From NCBI GenBank assembly GCA_004555405.1, contig SFIE01000013.1, forward strand, positions 1 through 64,000: DNA of 64,000 nt, written 5' to 3'. The stretch's first letter is position 1; each line of letters starts with the position of its first letter. A model generated the notes under the pieces. The model was not told the origin of the DNA, ran no database searches, and saw nothing but the letters and a program-made list of their open reading frames with translations. Position numbers and translations under genes: made by a program. Below, one piece after another: positions 40,243-49,886 of this stretch. This DNA is from Subdoligranulum sp. GTDB taxonomy: Bacteria > Bacillota > Clostridia > Oscillospirales > Ruminococcaceae.

Positions 40243-41292
40243 TTATTGTGAATTTTCCAAACGGCGGCGCATTTTTTCCAGCTCCTCCATTTGGCCCATA
40301 TCCATCCAGCTGGCCTCGCCGATGGGATATACCCCCACCTTGCAGCCGGCCTTTCGATAGCGGTCGATCACATCGGGGAAGCCGATCACCTCGCCGTCCG
40401 GCATTTCCTCCACCACCTGAGGCTCTACCACATACACGCCGGTGTTGGTGAGGAAGTTCAGCTCCGGCTTTTCACGCATGGCGTGAATGCCCCCCTTATC
40501 GTCCAGCTCCACCACGCCGTAGGGCACCACATAGTGCTTGAAGGCGCAGATCATGGTGATCAGGTTTCCCTGCTGCTTGTGGTATTCGTAAATATCGCCG
40601 AAATCGGCATCGATCAGCGTATCGCAGTTGGAAAAGAAGAATGTAGAATCCATTTTGCCCTTCAGCAGACAAAGCCCGCCGCCGGTGCCCATAAACTTTT
40701 CTTCGTCTACATATTCCACATTGTAATCTTTTTCCAAATCGTTAAAATACGATTTGATCATGTTCTTTTTATAGTTGACCACCAATTTGAAATCCTGGCA
40801 GCCGAAATCCCGGAAGCGGTTGATGATCAATTCGGCAATGGGCAGCTCGCCCACAGGGATCAGGGGCTTGGGCAAAATTTTGGTGTAGGGGTACAGCCTT
40901 GTACCAAGGCCGCCCGCCATGATCACCACCGGAATGCCCGCCTGCTTGTGATGATCGAGATCCAGGCCCGTGGCAAACACGATATCCACAATGCGGCCCT
41001 TTTTATCCAGCAGAGGCAGCGCATCGATGCTGAACTGCTCCAGCACCTCCTTTGCGCGCCCGCGCTCGGCCAGCGGCAGGCTTCGGGGCGACAGGTTCGC
41101 AGCCTCGGCCACAGCCGTGCCCAGCGCACCGCCGCGCAAAATAAATTTGCGGATATCACCATCGGTCACGGCACCCTGCAAAACACGATCTTCGGTTAAA
41201 AACAGGATGCGCTGGCCGGTTTCGTCCAGCTTTTTCAGCGTTTCCAGCACCGTGGCGGTTTTGGAAATGCAGAATTCTTCCACTTTGAGCAT
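40243..41292 (-). CDS. CBS-domain nucleotidyltransferase, PtmE-like
   Basis: A 349-residue fusion: two CBS domains (about residues 1-115, with GQRILFLTEDRVLQGAVTDGDI and DALPLLDKKGRIVDI), then a GlmU-like sugar-nucleotidyltransferase (VVIMAGGLGTRLYPYTKILPKPL and MGTGGGLCLL, FFFSNCDTLIDADFG). It matches PtmE, which makes the nucleotide-activated glucosamine that starts legionaminate synthesis. The start at 41292 follows AAAGGGG. Confidence 0.85.
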   Translation of the reverse strand: MLKVEEFCISKTATVLETLKKLDETGQRILFLTEDRVLQGAVTDGDIRKFILRGGALGTAVAEAANLSPRSLPLAERGRAKEVLEQFSIDALPLLDKKGRIVDIVFATGLDLDHHKQAGIPVVIMAGGLGTRLYPYTKILPKPLIPVGELPIAELIINRFRDFGCQDFKLVVNYKKNMIKSYFNDLEKDYNVEYVDEEKFMGTGGGLCLLKGKMDSTFFFSNCDTLIDADFGDIYEYHKQQGNLITMICAFKHYVVPYGVVELDDKGGIHAMREKPELNFLTNTGVYVVEPQVVEEMPDGEVIGFPDVIDRYRKAGCKVGVYPIGEASWMDMGQMEELEKMRRRLENSQ

Positions 41293-41357
41293 GGGCAAAG
41301 CCCCTTTCAATAGGTTTTACGATATTTTCCGGCGGCACTGCCGCATTTCGGCTGCGG

Positions 41358-42515
41358 TCACAGTGCCAGCACAGCCTCAATCACGCGGGTGCAATCCTCG
41401 GCCGTCAGGTTGGTGGAGCAAGGCAGATTCACGATATGATCACGGTAATAGCGGGCCTTTTCCAGCGCATAGGCTTCGTTTCGGCCATAGTCGCACTGCT
41501 CGTTGATCAGCGCCCACACCGGGCGGGTCTGGATCTTCTGCTCGCTCAGCCGATGAATCACACCGTCACGGCTCATGCCATCCGGCAGGATCAGGCTGTA
41601 GAACCAGTAGTTGGGGCGAATGCCCTCACGGAAGGGCAGGATCTTAAAGCCCTTCACGCCGTCCAGCGCGGCCTTATACTGCTCGTAGCGTTCTTTTTTA
41701 TGTGCAATAAAGCCTTCCAGCAGTTCCATCTGGGCAAGGCCCAGGCAGGCCTGCACATTGGTCATGCGGTAGTTATAGCCCACCATGTCGTGCGTAAACT
41801 GCACTTCGTCGATCTTTGCCTGCGTGGAAAGATGCTTGGCGCGCTCGGCCCAATCGGCGTGATTGCTCACCATCATGCCGCCCGCACCGGTGGTGATGAT
41901 CTTGTTGCCGTTAAAGCTGTAGGCACCGGTATCGCCCATCGTGCCCGCGAACTTACCGGCCAGCTCACCCTCGGTGTAATAGGTGCCCAGGGCCTCGGTG
42001 GCATCCTCCATCAGCACCAGATGATACTTTGCGGCAATGCGGCGGAAGGCAGGCATATCAGCCATGTTGCCGAACACATGCACCACCATGATGGCTGCCA
42101 CGCGGGCGCCGGTTTTGTTGTTGTACAGGCCATCGGCACGCAGGGTGCAGTGATTGGCGCAGAAATCTTCGGCGGCGGCAGGGTCCATGCACAGGGAATC
42201 ATCGCAGCCGATAAAAACAGGCTCGGCCCCGATATAGCGGGTCACCGGGTTTACCGCAGCAATAAAAGTGAGCGCGGGCACCAGCACCTCGTCACCGCGG
42301 CGGATGCCGGCTGCCATGGCCGAAAGGTGCAAGGCAGAGGTGCCGCTGTTGGCGGCCACCGCACGGGGCATATGAACATAGTCGGCCACAGCCTTTTCCA
42401 TGTCACCAACCTTTGCGCCGCTGGTGCTCACCCATGCGCCCTCCAGCGCATCGTCCACATATTTTTTTTCATTGCCGCAGAAATTAGGAATCGAAAGCGG
42501 AATAAAATTTGCCAT
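41358..42515 (-). CDS. legC: LegC-type PLP aminotransferase
   Basis: A 385-residue DegT/DnrJ/EryC1-family enzyme adding the C4 amino group after LegB. MANFIPLSIPNFCGNEKKYV start, AANSGTSALHLS, VLMEDATEALGTYY (the Asp that contacts PLP) and SFNGNKIITTGAGG with the Schiff-base Lys. YNYRMTNVQACLGLAQME is the family signature. The start at 42515 removes an upstream extension. Confidence 0.9.
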   Translation of the reverse strand: MANFIPLSIPNFCGNEKKYVDDALEGAWVSTSGAKVGDMEKAVADYVHMPRAVAANSGTSALHLSAMAAGIRRGDEVLVPALTFIAAVNPVTRYIGAEPVFIGCDDSLCMDPAAAEDFCANHCTLRADGLYNNKTGARVAAIMVVHVFGNMADMPAFRRIAAKYHLVLMEDATEALGTYYTEGELAGKFAGTMGDTGAYSFNGNKIITTGAGGMMVSNHADWAERAKHLSTQAKIDEVQFTHDMVGYNYRMTNVQACLGLAQMELLEGFIAHKKERYEQYKAALDGVKGFKILPFREGIRPNYWFYSLILPDGMSRDGVIHRLSEQKIQTRPVWALINEQCDYGRNEAYALEKARYYRDHIVNLPCSTNLTAEDCTRVIEAVLAL

Positions 42516-42675
42516 AACAGCAATACCTCTCTTTCCCGGCGGGGCCATGCGCCCCGGGCCGCTCATAAGCAAGGCCGTTCACAGCCTGCTGCAATCTATT
42601 TTTGCTATTTTATCATACCAATTTTGGCGCTTTGTTGCAAGACGCACGCCGAAAAAATGGGATTTTTTTGTGCAA

Positions 42676-43332
42676 TTATGCCGGTTTTCTGCCTTTTAAA
42701 AGCAAGCGGAGCAGGCCCGCTGCAATATTGAGCAGCGCTGCCGCCATGCCGGGCCACAGGATCAGGTTGAATGCACCGGCCCAGCCGGGGGCAAAATAGG
42801 CCAACGCACTGCGCGGCGCGTTGAGGGTGATGCTTTCCACCGTCATGGTGAGCAGCTCGTTTTCCGCCGGGCTGCAGGGGTCCAGCCGCAATGTGCAGAT
42901 GCGTGTGCGCGGCAGTGTGTAGGTGCAGGTGCCATCGTCGGCCTGCACGGCAAACACGCGCTTTTCCTGGCTGAAATCCTGGCCGGGGGCCGTGGTGTAA
43001 TACAGGCACATTTCCCGGGCATCCTTGGTGTACTGCGCCTGAATCGTAAGGCTGCGGATCTTTTGCCCCGAAACATCGGGCAGGATCATCTGCGGGTCAC
43101 CATTCAAGGTATACAAGGTGTTTTCGCCCGTTTGCTCCAAATTGACAAGCTGAAAATCCTGCACGGCCATGCTTTGCTCGCGCAGGCTGCCCCTCACAGC
43201 GGCCAAGCCATCGCTGCCAAGGCAAAACACACCGTATAAAAGCCAGCCCGCCAGCGCCGCGGCATAGCACACAGCCGCCAGCCCCCATGGCTTTTGCAAA
43301 AGCGCCGCCGCTTTCTGCCATTGTTTTTTCAT
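42676..43332 (-). CDS. Small partner protein of duplicated pair (copy 2)
   Basis: A 218-residue protein with one N-terminal and one C-terminal membrane segment and an external beta-rich domain (SLTIQAQYTKDAREMCLYYTTA, QDFSQEKRVFAVQADDGTC). Same layout as 45349-45993 (YYLLPGQTDFSEKQKVYGAVTGSGEY), so it is a paralogue. Its start overlaps the stop of the large GT-C-like gene (ATGA). Unknown function; possibly an acceptor-binding subunit. Confidence 0.72.
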   Translation of the reverse strand: MKKQWQKAAALLQKPWGLAAVCYAAALAGWLLYGVFCLGSDGLAAVRGSLREQSMAVQDFQLVNLEQTGENTLYTLNGDPQMILPDVSGQKIRSLTIQAQYTKDAREMCLYYTTAPGQDFSQEKRVFAVQADDGTCTYTLPRTRICTLRLDPCSPAENELLTMTVESITLNAPRSALAYFAPGWAGAFNLILWPGMAAALLNIAAGLLRLLLKGRKPA

Positions 43333-45356
43333 CGGGGCACCTCCATTGCAACCGGGGTAAAGCCGCCGTTTTCCACCTGATACACCAGCGTTTCACCGCC
43401 GCGCGCTGCGGCAAGGCCATCGCTGAACAGTTCGGCATAGCTTTGGATAAAAATTTCATCGATCTCGTTCAAAAAGATATAATCGCATCCGCTGTTCAGC
43501 ACCTCCTGCCGCCACTGCTCGGCGGTATAGGGGTGGTAGTACAGATAGCGGTTGTGATCCTCCTCGCCCGGGCGCAGCTGGGGCAGGCCGAAAGTGCCGC
43601 CTCCGCCGCCCTGCTCCATATTGCCGCTGTAGTCCACCACCGTGGGCAAAAAGTCGTAGGAATAGCTGAACCAGTAATAGCCGTTGTCGCCCTGGCTCAC
43701 AAAGAACACCCGGCTGCCCGGCTGCATCACCGCACGGGCCGCATCGGCGCGGGCCTGCTGCAGGCGCTGCTCGGAAAAATAGTTGCTCGAAAAGCCCAAA
43801 ACGCTCATTTGCGGCAAAACCAGCTGGTTCACACGCCACAGCATCACCACGGCCAGCAGCCACACCGCGCCGCGCCCAAGCTGCGGCAGCAGGCTTTCGC
43901 GGCTGTCCAGCACATAGACAAGGGCTGCCACGGCCAGCAAAAACCAGCCGATATAGTAGGTGTACAGATAGCGGTTATAGTCCACAAGATCGGCGCATTG
44001 GCTTTCTTTAAAAATAAAGGCGTAGCTGAGCACCAGCATAAAGTTATAGCCCACAAAGCCGCCCGCCGAAAGCACGCCCAGCGCACCCATGCGCAGCCGC
44101 TCGCCTTTGGCCAGCAGCACCGTGCCCAAAAGCAGCAGCGCGGTGAGCGCCGCCAGCATAATGCCCGGCCCCAGCATGCTGATGTCCGTATGGTAAAAGG
44201 CGCTTTGCATATCGCCGCCGGCCTGTGCAAGGCGCGGCAGGCGCTGGGTGTAGTAGTCCCCCACCGGCAGGCCCAGCAGGATCTTAACGCCCGAAAGCGC
44301 CACCGTTACAATGGATTCACTGGTGGTGCCCATGCCGCCCGCAGCTGCATTTTGTGCCACAAGGCGTGCAATATAGCTGTTCCAGCCAAGGTAAAGTGCC
44401 AGCGGGGCCGCCATGCAGCCAAGGGCAAAGCCAAAGCGTTTTGCAAGGCCGTGCTTCCAGCCTGCAAAGCCTTTTTGCCCGCCGGGCACAAACACCACAC
44501 AGTCTGCCGCCACCAGCCCGGCTGCCACCAGACTGAGCACAAAGGTGTTGCTTTTGATATTGCCGCACAGCGCCAAAACGGGCAGCACGGTCCATTTCTG
44601 GCCGTCCGAACGGCGCAGCCACAGCCAATAGGCCACCGCCCCGCCAAACACCACGCCCGCCGGGATATCGCCGTAGCTGCTCATGTACACGGTGCTGATG
44701 GCATTATAGATGGTGCGGTTGTAGGTGGTGAAAAACCACGGCACACACCAGCAAATGGCCGCTGCAGGCACCGCCAGGGCATAATTTTTCCACCGTGTTC
44801 CGCCGATCACGGCCGCAAAGCAGGCGAACAGCAGCACATCATAGGCCAAAAAGATCTTCCACGGCGCAAAGCTGCCCCACACCTGAAAGAAATACCCCAG
44901 CACGATCAGGCCGGGATTCTGCGTTGCCTGCCATGCCCAGCCGATCTCGCCCGTGGTGTACAGCGCGTTGTTGATGCAGGTCAGCTTGGCTGCCGTGCCC
45001 CAAAAGCTGAATTCATCAAAATCCGCAAACAACGGCTGACGAATGCAAAAATACACGGCAAAGGCAAGGCTGAGCGCCCAAAACACCGTGCTGCCCGGCG
45101 TGATCAGGCTATGCAGCGCCGTGCGGCCGCTGCCCGGCCGGCTTTTTTTCAGCGAAACCACGCCCCCTGCCAGACAGGCAAGATACAGCACCGCTGCACC
45201 CGGGCGCAAAAGCCCGGCCATGCCCGCCAGCGTGAGCCACAGCGCCGCCAGTGAAAGCCCGGCCAGCGGCGCCAGCGCAGCGGGCACCCGGCAGCACACC
45301 GTTAAAAATCGGCACAGCAGCCACAATGCTGCCAGTGCAAGCAAAATATCAATCAT
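43329..45356 (-). CDS. GT-C-like polytopic membrane protein (copy 2)
   Basis: A 675-residue protein with about a dozen membrane segments and a soluble C-terminal domain. The first external loop has PLFADFDEFSFWGTAAKLTC, an acidic motif as in GT-C lipid-sugar-dependent glycosyltransferases. The C-terminus has CDYIFLNEIDEIFIQSYAELF. It is paralogous to 45990-48059, which has FVQWDEFTFWGTACKMVC and CDYILVDAIDEYFVEEFGDMF. Probably transfers a sugar to a surface polymer. Confidence 0.8.
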   Translation of the reverse strand: MIDILLALAALWLLCRFLTVCCRVPAALAPLAGLSLAALWLTLAGMAGLLRPGAAVLYLACLAGGVVSLKKSRPGSGRTALHSLITPGSTVFWALSLAFAVYFCIRQPLFADFDEFSFWGTAAKLTCINNALYTTGEIGWAWQATQNPGLIVLGYFFQVWGSFAPWKIFLAYDVLLFACFAAVIGGTRWKNYALAVPAAAICWCVPWFFTTYNRTIYNAISTVYMSSYGDIPAGVVFGGAVAYWLWLRRSDGQKWTVLPVLALCGNIKSNTFVLSLVAAGLVAADCVVFVPGGQKGFAGWKHGLAKRFGFALGCMAAPLALYLGWNSYIARLVAQNAAAGGMGTTSESIVTVALSGVKILLGLPVGDYYTQRLPRLAQAGGDMQSAFYHTDISMLGPGIMLAALTALLLLGTVLLAKGERLRMGALGVLSAGGFVGYNFMLVLSYAFIFKESQCADLVDYNRYLYTYYIGWFLLAVAALVYVLDSRESLLPQLGRGAVWLLAVVMLWRVNQLVLPQMSVLGFSSNYFSEQRLQQARADAARAVMQPGSRVFFVSQGDNGYYWFSYSYDFLPTVVDYSGNMEQGGGGGTFGLPQLRPGEEDHNRYLYYHPYTAEQWRQEVLNSGCDYIFLNEIDEIFIQSYAELFSDGLAAARGGETLVYQVENGGFTPVAMEVPR

Positions 45357-45993
45357 GCTTTCCTCCCAGGAAATAGATTTCGGCCAGCAGCTTGATCACC
45401 GCTGCTGCCAGTGCAGGCAGACTCAGCAGCAAAAGCCACTGCCCGCCGCGGGGGATCAGATACCACAAAAGGCTGTGCGCCGGGTTGAGCTGCACCCCCG
45501 TAAAGCGGGTGGCAATGCCGCCGCGGCTGTCGGGGTCAATACGAAGCCCGGCCACGGTTTTTCCGCCCAGCGTAAAGGTGTATTCGCCGCTGCCGGTCAC
45601 CGCGCCGTACACCTTTTGTTTTTCGCTGAAATCCGTTTGCCCGGGCAGCAAATAATACAGCGCCACTGCCCCGGGCGGGGTGTAATGATCGGCATACAGC
45701 ACCACCGATTCCACATAACCGCCCCCCTGCCAGATCAGCTGCGGGTCACTGTCGGTGGAAAGATACAGATCCGGGTCCTCGTAGGGCGGAGTGTCCCACT
45801 CTAAATCGGCATAGTTCACAAAGCTGTTCAGCACCAGCTCCTGCGCGGTAAGCACCATGCGCGGATAATCGCCCCGGCTGCGCGCCCACACCGCGCGCAC
45901 CATGCCAAGCACTGCCAGTGCCAGCCATGCCGCAGCCGCCAGCGCATAGCACACGCCCATCAGGCGGCGGGAGTTTTTGCACAGATTTTTCAT
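45349..45993 (-). CDS. Small partner protein of duplicated pair (copy 1)
   Basis: A 214-residue protein with N- and C-terminal membrane segments. The central domain has QLIWQGGGYVESVVLYADHYTPPGAVALYYLLPG (about residues 83-116) and GLRIDPDSRGGIATRFTGVQL. Paralogue of 42676-43332. Overlaps the large gene upstream by 4 nt and downstream by 8 nt, so the four genes of the two pairs are translationally linked. Confidence 0.72.
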   Translation of the reverse strand: MKNLCKNSRRLMGVCYALAAAAWLALAVLGMVRAVWARSRGDYPRMVLTAQELVLNSFVNYADLEWDTPPYEDPDLYLSTDSDPQLIWQGGGYVESVVLYADHYTPPGAVALYYLLPGQTDFSEKQKVYGAVTGSGEYTFTLGGKTVAGLRIDPDSRGGIATRFTGVQLNPAHSLLWYLIPRGGQWLLLLSLPALAAAVIKLLAEIYFLGGKHD

Positions 45994-48059
45994 GCGCGTT
46001 CTCCCTCCTTCGGCGCGGCCAGCGTAAAGTGCATTTCATCACCGCTGCCCTGCACGCGGTACAGCAGCGCCCCCTGCCCCATATTCGCGGGCAAGGGCTC
46101 GGTGAACATATCTCCAAATTCCTCGACAAAATATTCGTCGATGGCGTCCACCAGAATATAATCGCATTCCCGGCTTTCCAGCCAGTAGACAAGGCCCGGC
46201 TTTGTGCACACGGCCTGATAGTCATACAATTCCCAGTTGAGCGCCTCCACAATGTTCATAAAACCGGCATCCCACTGGTCCAGCGGTTCCTCGGCGCTGC
46301 GGCAATAGCCGCCAAAGCCATGCACCACCGTGGCGTTGAGTTCGTAGTTGTAGTAATACCACCGCGTGGCATCATCGCCCTGACTGATCACCAGCACACG
46401 GTCGTTCCAATCCAGCGCCGGGTTTACGGCATCGGCGCGGTTTTGCACATCGGTGCGCACCGTGTACAGCCCGGAAAGATCGTTCCAGAAAGCACCGGCA
46501 GGCACGCCGCGCCACACAAACACCGCCGCCACCGCGCCGCACACGGCCAGCACAGCCAGCCGCCCCATCCGCGGGCGGCAGCCTTCGGCGGCGCCGCGCC
46601 CCAGCATACACAGGCTGGCCAGCATCCAGCCCATATAATACGGGCCGATGTAGCGATCGTAATCCTTGAGCGCCAGGGCTTCCACCTGGGCAAAATTATA
46701 GTAATACAAAAACAGATGAAACAGATAAAACACGGCAAAGGCCGCCGCAAAGGCGGCAAAGGTTACGGCCACCCGGCGGCGCTGCCCTTTTTGCGTACAC
46801 ACAAAGGCCGCGGCGTTTACCAGCACCAAAAGCGCCAGCACACGCACGCCGGAGCCCAAAAGCCCCACGCTGCGCTGGGTGAATGCCGCCGCCATCAGCT
46901 GCATGAGCTTGGCAAAGGTTTCGGTGCGGCCAATGCCCAAAAGCTGCTTTGCACCGCCCACAAGAATGCCCGCATAGCTTACGCCTGCGCTGCCCACGCT
47001 GTTTTTGTCGATGCTGGCAGCAACGGACACATATTTGCTCCACCCCACAAAGCACGCCAGCACCGGCAGGGCCAAAAGCGCCGCCGGGATCAGCTGCTTT
47101 GCCAGATTCTTCACGGTATATTTCGGCTGGCGGGCGCAGAGGTCTAAAAAGATGATGCCCACTAAGATCATGGCGTAGGCAAGGCCCATATCCTTGATGA
47201 GGGTGAGCATGCACAGGCTGAGTGCCGTAAGCACCAGGCCGCTTTTTTTGTGCCCGGTGCCCAGCCACACGCAAAAGGTGCCGCCAAAGCAAAGCCCCAG
47301 GGGCACATCGCCCATGGCGTTCAGATACACCTTGCTGGCTTCGCCCGGAACGGCCACGGTAAAGAAAAACGGCAGCAGCACGGCGGCCCCCAGCAAAACA
47401 AAGCTGATGGCCCAGTGCCGCTTGGGCAGGCTGGCGCAGGCAGCAAACGCAGCCAGGAACAAAAAGGCATACGCCGCAAGGCACTGCCACTCGGCCCAAT
47501 GGACCGGCTGGAACAGATAGCTTACCAGCATCATGCCGGGCAAATAGGCGCGCGCCGCCAGATTGCCGGGTGCGCCGGGATACAGCATATTCTGCTGGCA
47601 CACCATTTTGCAGGCCGTGCCCCAAAAGGTAAATTCATCCCACTGCACAAACATGGGCTTCAGCACGGCAAACAGCGCCCAGATAAACGCGCTTGCCGCC
47701 AGAAGAAAGCTCATCACCGGGCGGTTTGCATACTCGCCGATGTGCGGGATTCTGCCCTTAAACCCAGCCCAGTAAAACGCCGCCAGCGATACAAAAACCA
47801 GCAGCAGCCAGCCCCATCGCAGCGCATTTGCCATGCCGAACAGCAAAAGCCACACGGTGCATCCTCCCAAAATGGGCAGCACCAGAAGGCCCGGCTCGAT
47901 TTCCAGCACGCTGCCAATGGCGGCAGCGGCCAAAACAACGCCCCAAAACACAAACAAGCTGCCCATTGGCACCTGCTTGTTCAGAAAGCTCATGGCAACA
48001 ACAACCAGAAATGCGCCCCAGCGCTTTCCGAACGCCTTGATCTTTGCGAAATCCTGCAA
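45990..48059 (-). CDS. GT-C-like polytopic membrane protein (copy 1)
   Basis: A 689-residue polytopic protein with FVQWDEFTFWGTACKMVC in the first large loop and a C-terminal soluble domain with VISQGDDATRWYYYNYELNATVVHGF and EYFVEEFGDMF. Same architecture as the next pair. About a dozen hydrophobic segments. Likely a lipid-linked sugar glycosyltransferase for the nonulosonate-containing glycan; no specific substrate can be read. Confidence 0.8.
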   Translation of the reverse strand: MQDFAKIKAFGKRWGAFLVVVAMSFLNKQVPMGSLFVFWGVVLAAAAIGSVLEIEPGLLVLPILGGCTVWLLLFGMANALRWGWLLLVFVSLAAFYWAGFKGRIPHIGEYANRPVMSFLLAASAFIWALFAVLKPMFVQWDEFTFWGTACKMVCQQNMLYPGAPGNLAARAYLPGMMLVSYLFQPVHWAEWQCLAAYAFLFLAAFAACASLPKRHWAISFVLLGAAVLLPFFFTVAVPGEASKVYLNAMGDVPLGLCFGGTFCVWLGTGHKKSGLVLTALSLCMLTLIKDMGLAYAMILVGIIFLDLCARQPKYTVKNLAKQLIPAALLALPVLACFVGWSKYVSVAASIDKNSVGSAGVSYAGILVGGAKQLLGIGRTETFAKLMQLMAAAFTQRSVGLLGSGVRVLALLVLVNAAAFVCTQKGQRRRVAVTFAAFAAAFAVFYLFHLFLYYYNFAQVEALALKDYDRYIGPYYMGWMLASLCMLGRGAAEGCRPRMGRLAVLAVCGAVAAVFVWRGVPAGAFWNDLSGLYTVRTDVQNRADAVNPALDWNDRVLVISQGDDATRWYYYNYELNATVVHGFGGYCRSAEEPLDQWDAGFMNIVEALNWELYDYQAVCTKPGLVYWLESRECDYILVDAIDEYFVEEFGDMFTEPLPANMGQGALLYRVQGSGDEMHFTLAAPKEGERA

Positions 48060-48086
48060 GGTTTTACACCTCTTTTCTCTGTATGC

Positions 48087-49727
48087 TCAGCCGATGGTAT
48101 ACACCGGGCCGATAAAAGTGTGCTGGAACACCAGCAGCCCGCTCAGTGCACCGTAGGCGGCAAATGCCGCCAGAGCAATATTCTGATTTTGGGCGGCATG
48201 GCGCACTTTTAAGCCAAGCGCCTCGGCCAGTGCCCAGAACGCCAGCAAAAACACCGGCAAAAAATACCGCGCCTGCAGGCCGATCACACGGATCATGCCC
48301 ACGGGGGTGTAGGTGATGTACATGGCCGCCATGCAGCCTGCCAGATACACCACGCACCAAACTGCTGCACCCGCGCGGCGCAAAAGGCCGGTTTGCGGCC
48401 CACGGCTTTCGCCCAGCACAGCGCCCAGCAGCAGCATGGCCCCGGCAGTGGTGTTGATCACGCCCACCGGCAGATCAAGGTTGCCAAAAATGCCCAGCTG
48501 CCCGATGAAGAAATCGTTTTCGTACAGTGTGCCCAGCAGCACCGCCGCAAAGCGCAGCGGATTGGACAGCACAAATTTCAGCTGCGGCATTTGATCCACG
48601 CCGTCCAGCATACGGCCAATGGTGCCGTAGTGATAGCGGAACACACCGCCGTACCATTCGATCAGCCAGTTCACGCCCAGCGCCAGCAGCAGCGCAGCGG
48701 CGGCAAACTGCCATTTTTTCAGCGGAGCGCGCCAATTCTTTTTGGCGTGCAGCAACGGCAGGATCAGCCACAGCAGGTTGATCCACGGCTTTGCCATGTT
48801 GGCCCAGCCAAACGCCGCCAGATACAAAAGCATTTCGCTTTTGCTGAAGGTCTGCCCCGCAAACAGCGCCGCCATCAGATAATAGCAGGCCAGAAGCTGG
48901 GCATCGTAGCTCATAGAGGCCGCCATGTAGAGCGAAAGTGGGCAGAGCGCCGCCGCCAGAAACAGCGGCCCGTGCCCTGCACAGCGCCTGAGGGCTGCAC
49001 GGCAAATCAGCGCATACACCAGCAAATTGGCCACGCGCCCGCCATACAGGCAGCCCAGCGCGCCAAACCCCAGCAGCCGCGCTGCCAGAATGCCCAGCGC
49101 CTGCGGTGCAAAGGGCAGAATCATAAACAGAATGGGCTCTTTTACGCTCTGTTTGGCCGGAGTGCCGTTTTGATAGGCGGCAAATCCATCGGCAAGGCTT
49201 TGCACCCTGCCGTTTTCGCCGTATTGCTTCAGGGCATAGCCTGTTGTATCGTACACGGTATCCTCGCCGGTGTCGCGGTCGGTGGTAAGGCCCTTGCTGG
49301 TGTGGCTGTTGATCCATGCGCCGGGAAAGCTTTCCACCAGCTTTGCCACATCGGCAGGATATTCACGCGCGGCATCAAAGTCGAAATGCCCCTGACTGAT
49401 GGAGTAAGCCCGCAGATAATGCTGCACTTCGTCGGGGGCCTGCAGCGGAGCCGAGGCAAACACGAACACCAGCCCGCACAGAAACACGCAGGCCGCGCCC
49501 CGCCCTGCAAAGGTTTTCAGGCATTTTACCGCCGCAGCCGCGGCCACGGCCAGCAGCGCCAGCGCACACAATAAAGCGCACAGCTTTGTGCCCGGCACGC
49601 CCCGGGCATCCAGATAATAAAACACGCGCCAATAATACCCAAGGCACACAGCCGCCGCCAGTGCCGCCAGTGTGCCTGCCGCCCAGCCAAGCCAGCGCGG
49701 CAGGGGCTTTTTGGTTGATTCGATCAT
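48087..49727 (-). CDS. DUF2142-family membrane protein
   Basis: A 546-residue polytopic protein of the DUF2142 group, GT-C-like proteins of surface polysaccharide loci. FASAPLQAPDEVQHYLRAYS is the signature external motif with acidic residues; about ten more membrane segments, with GGVFRYHYG in a later loop. It lies between LegB and the duplicated pairs and probably works on the same glycan. Confidence 0.85.
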   Translation of the reverse strand: MIESTKKPLPRWLGWAAGTLAALAAAVCLGYYWRVFYYLDARGVPGTKLCALLCALALLAVAAAAAVKCLKTFAGRGAACVFLCGLVFVFASAPLQAPDEVQHYLRAYSISQGHFDFDAAREYPADVAKLVESFPGAWINSHTSKGLTTDRDTGEDTVYDTTGYALKQYGENGRVQSLADGFAAYQNGTPAKQSVKEPILFMILPFAPQALGILAARLLGFGALGCLYGGRVANLLVYALICRAALRRCAGHGPLFLAAALCPLSLYMAASMSYDAQLLACYYLMAALFAGQTFSKSEMLLYLAAFGWANMAKPWINLLWLILPLLHAKKNWRAPLKKWQFAAAALLLALGVNWLIEWYGGVFRYHYGTIGRMLDGVDQMPQLKFVLSNPLRFAAVLLGTLYENDFFIGQLGIFGNLDLPVGVINTTAGAMLLLGAVLGESRGPQTGLLRRAGAAVWCVVYLAGCMAAMYITYTPVGMIRVIGLQARYFLPVFLLAFWALAEALGLKVRHAAQNQNIALAAFAAYGALSGLLVFQHTFIGPVYTIG

Positions 49728-49886
49728 ACTGTTCCTCGATAAATTTTCCCTATATCACGCATGGTATCCGCGATCAAAAATTGCTCCTAAAAACACCATG
49801 AGCCCGGCAAAGCGCCAAAAATCTCCAGCGCTTTGCCCGCACGGGCCGCGCCGGGCAGGCACCCCGCCGGGCAGATGGATATGATT

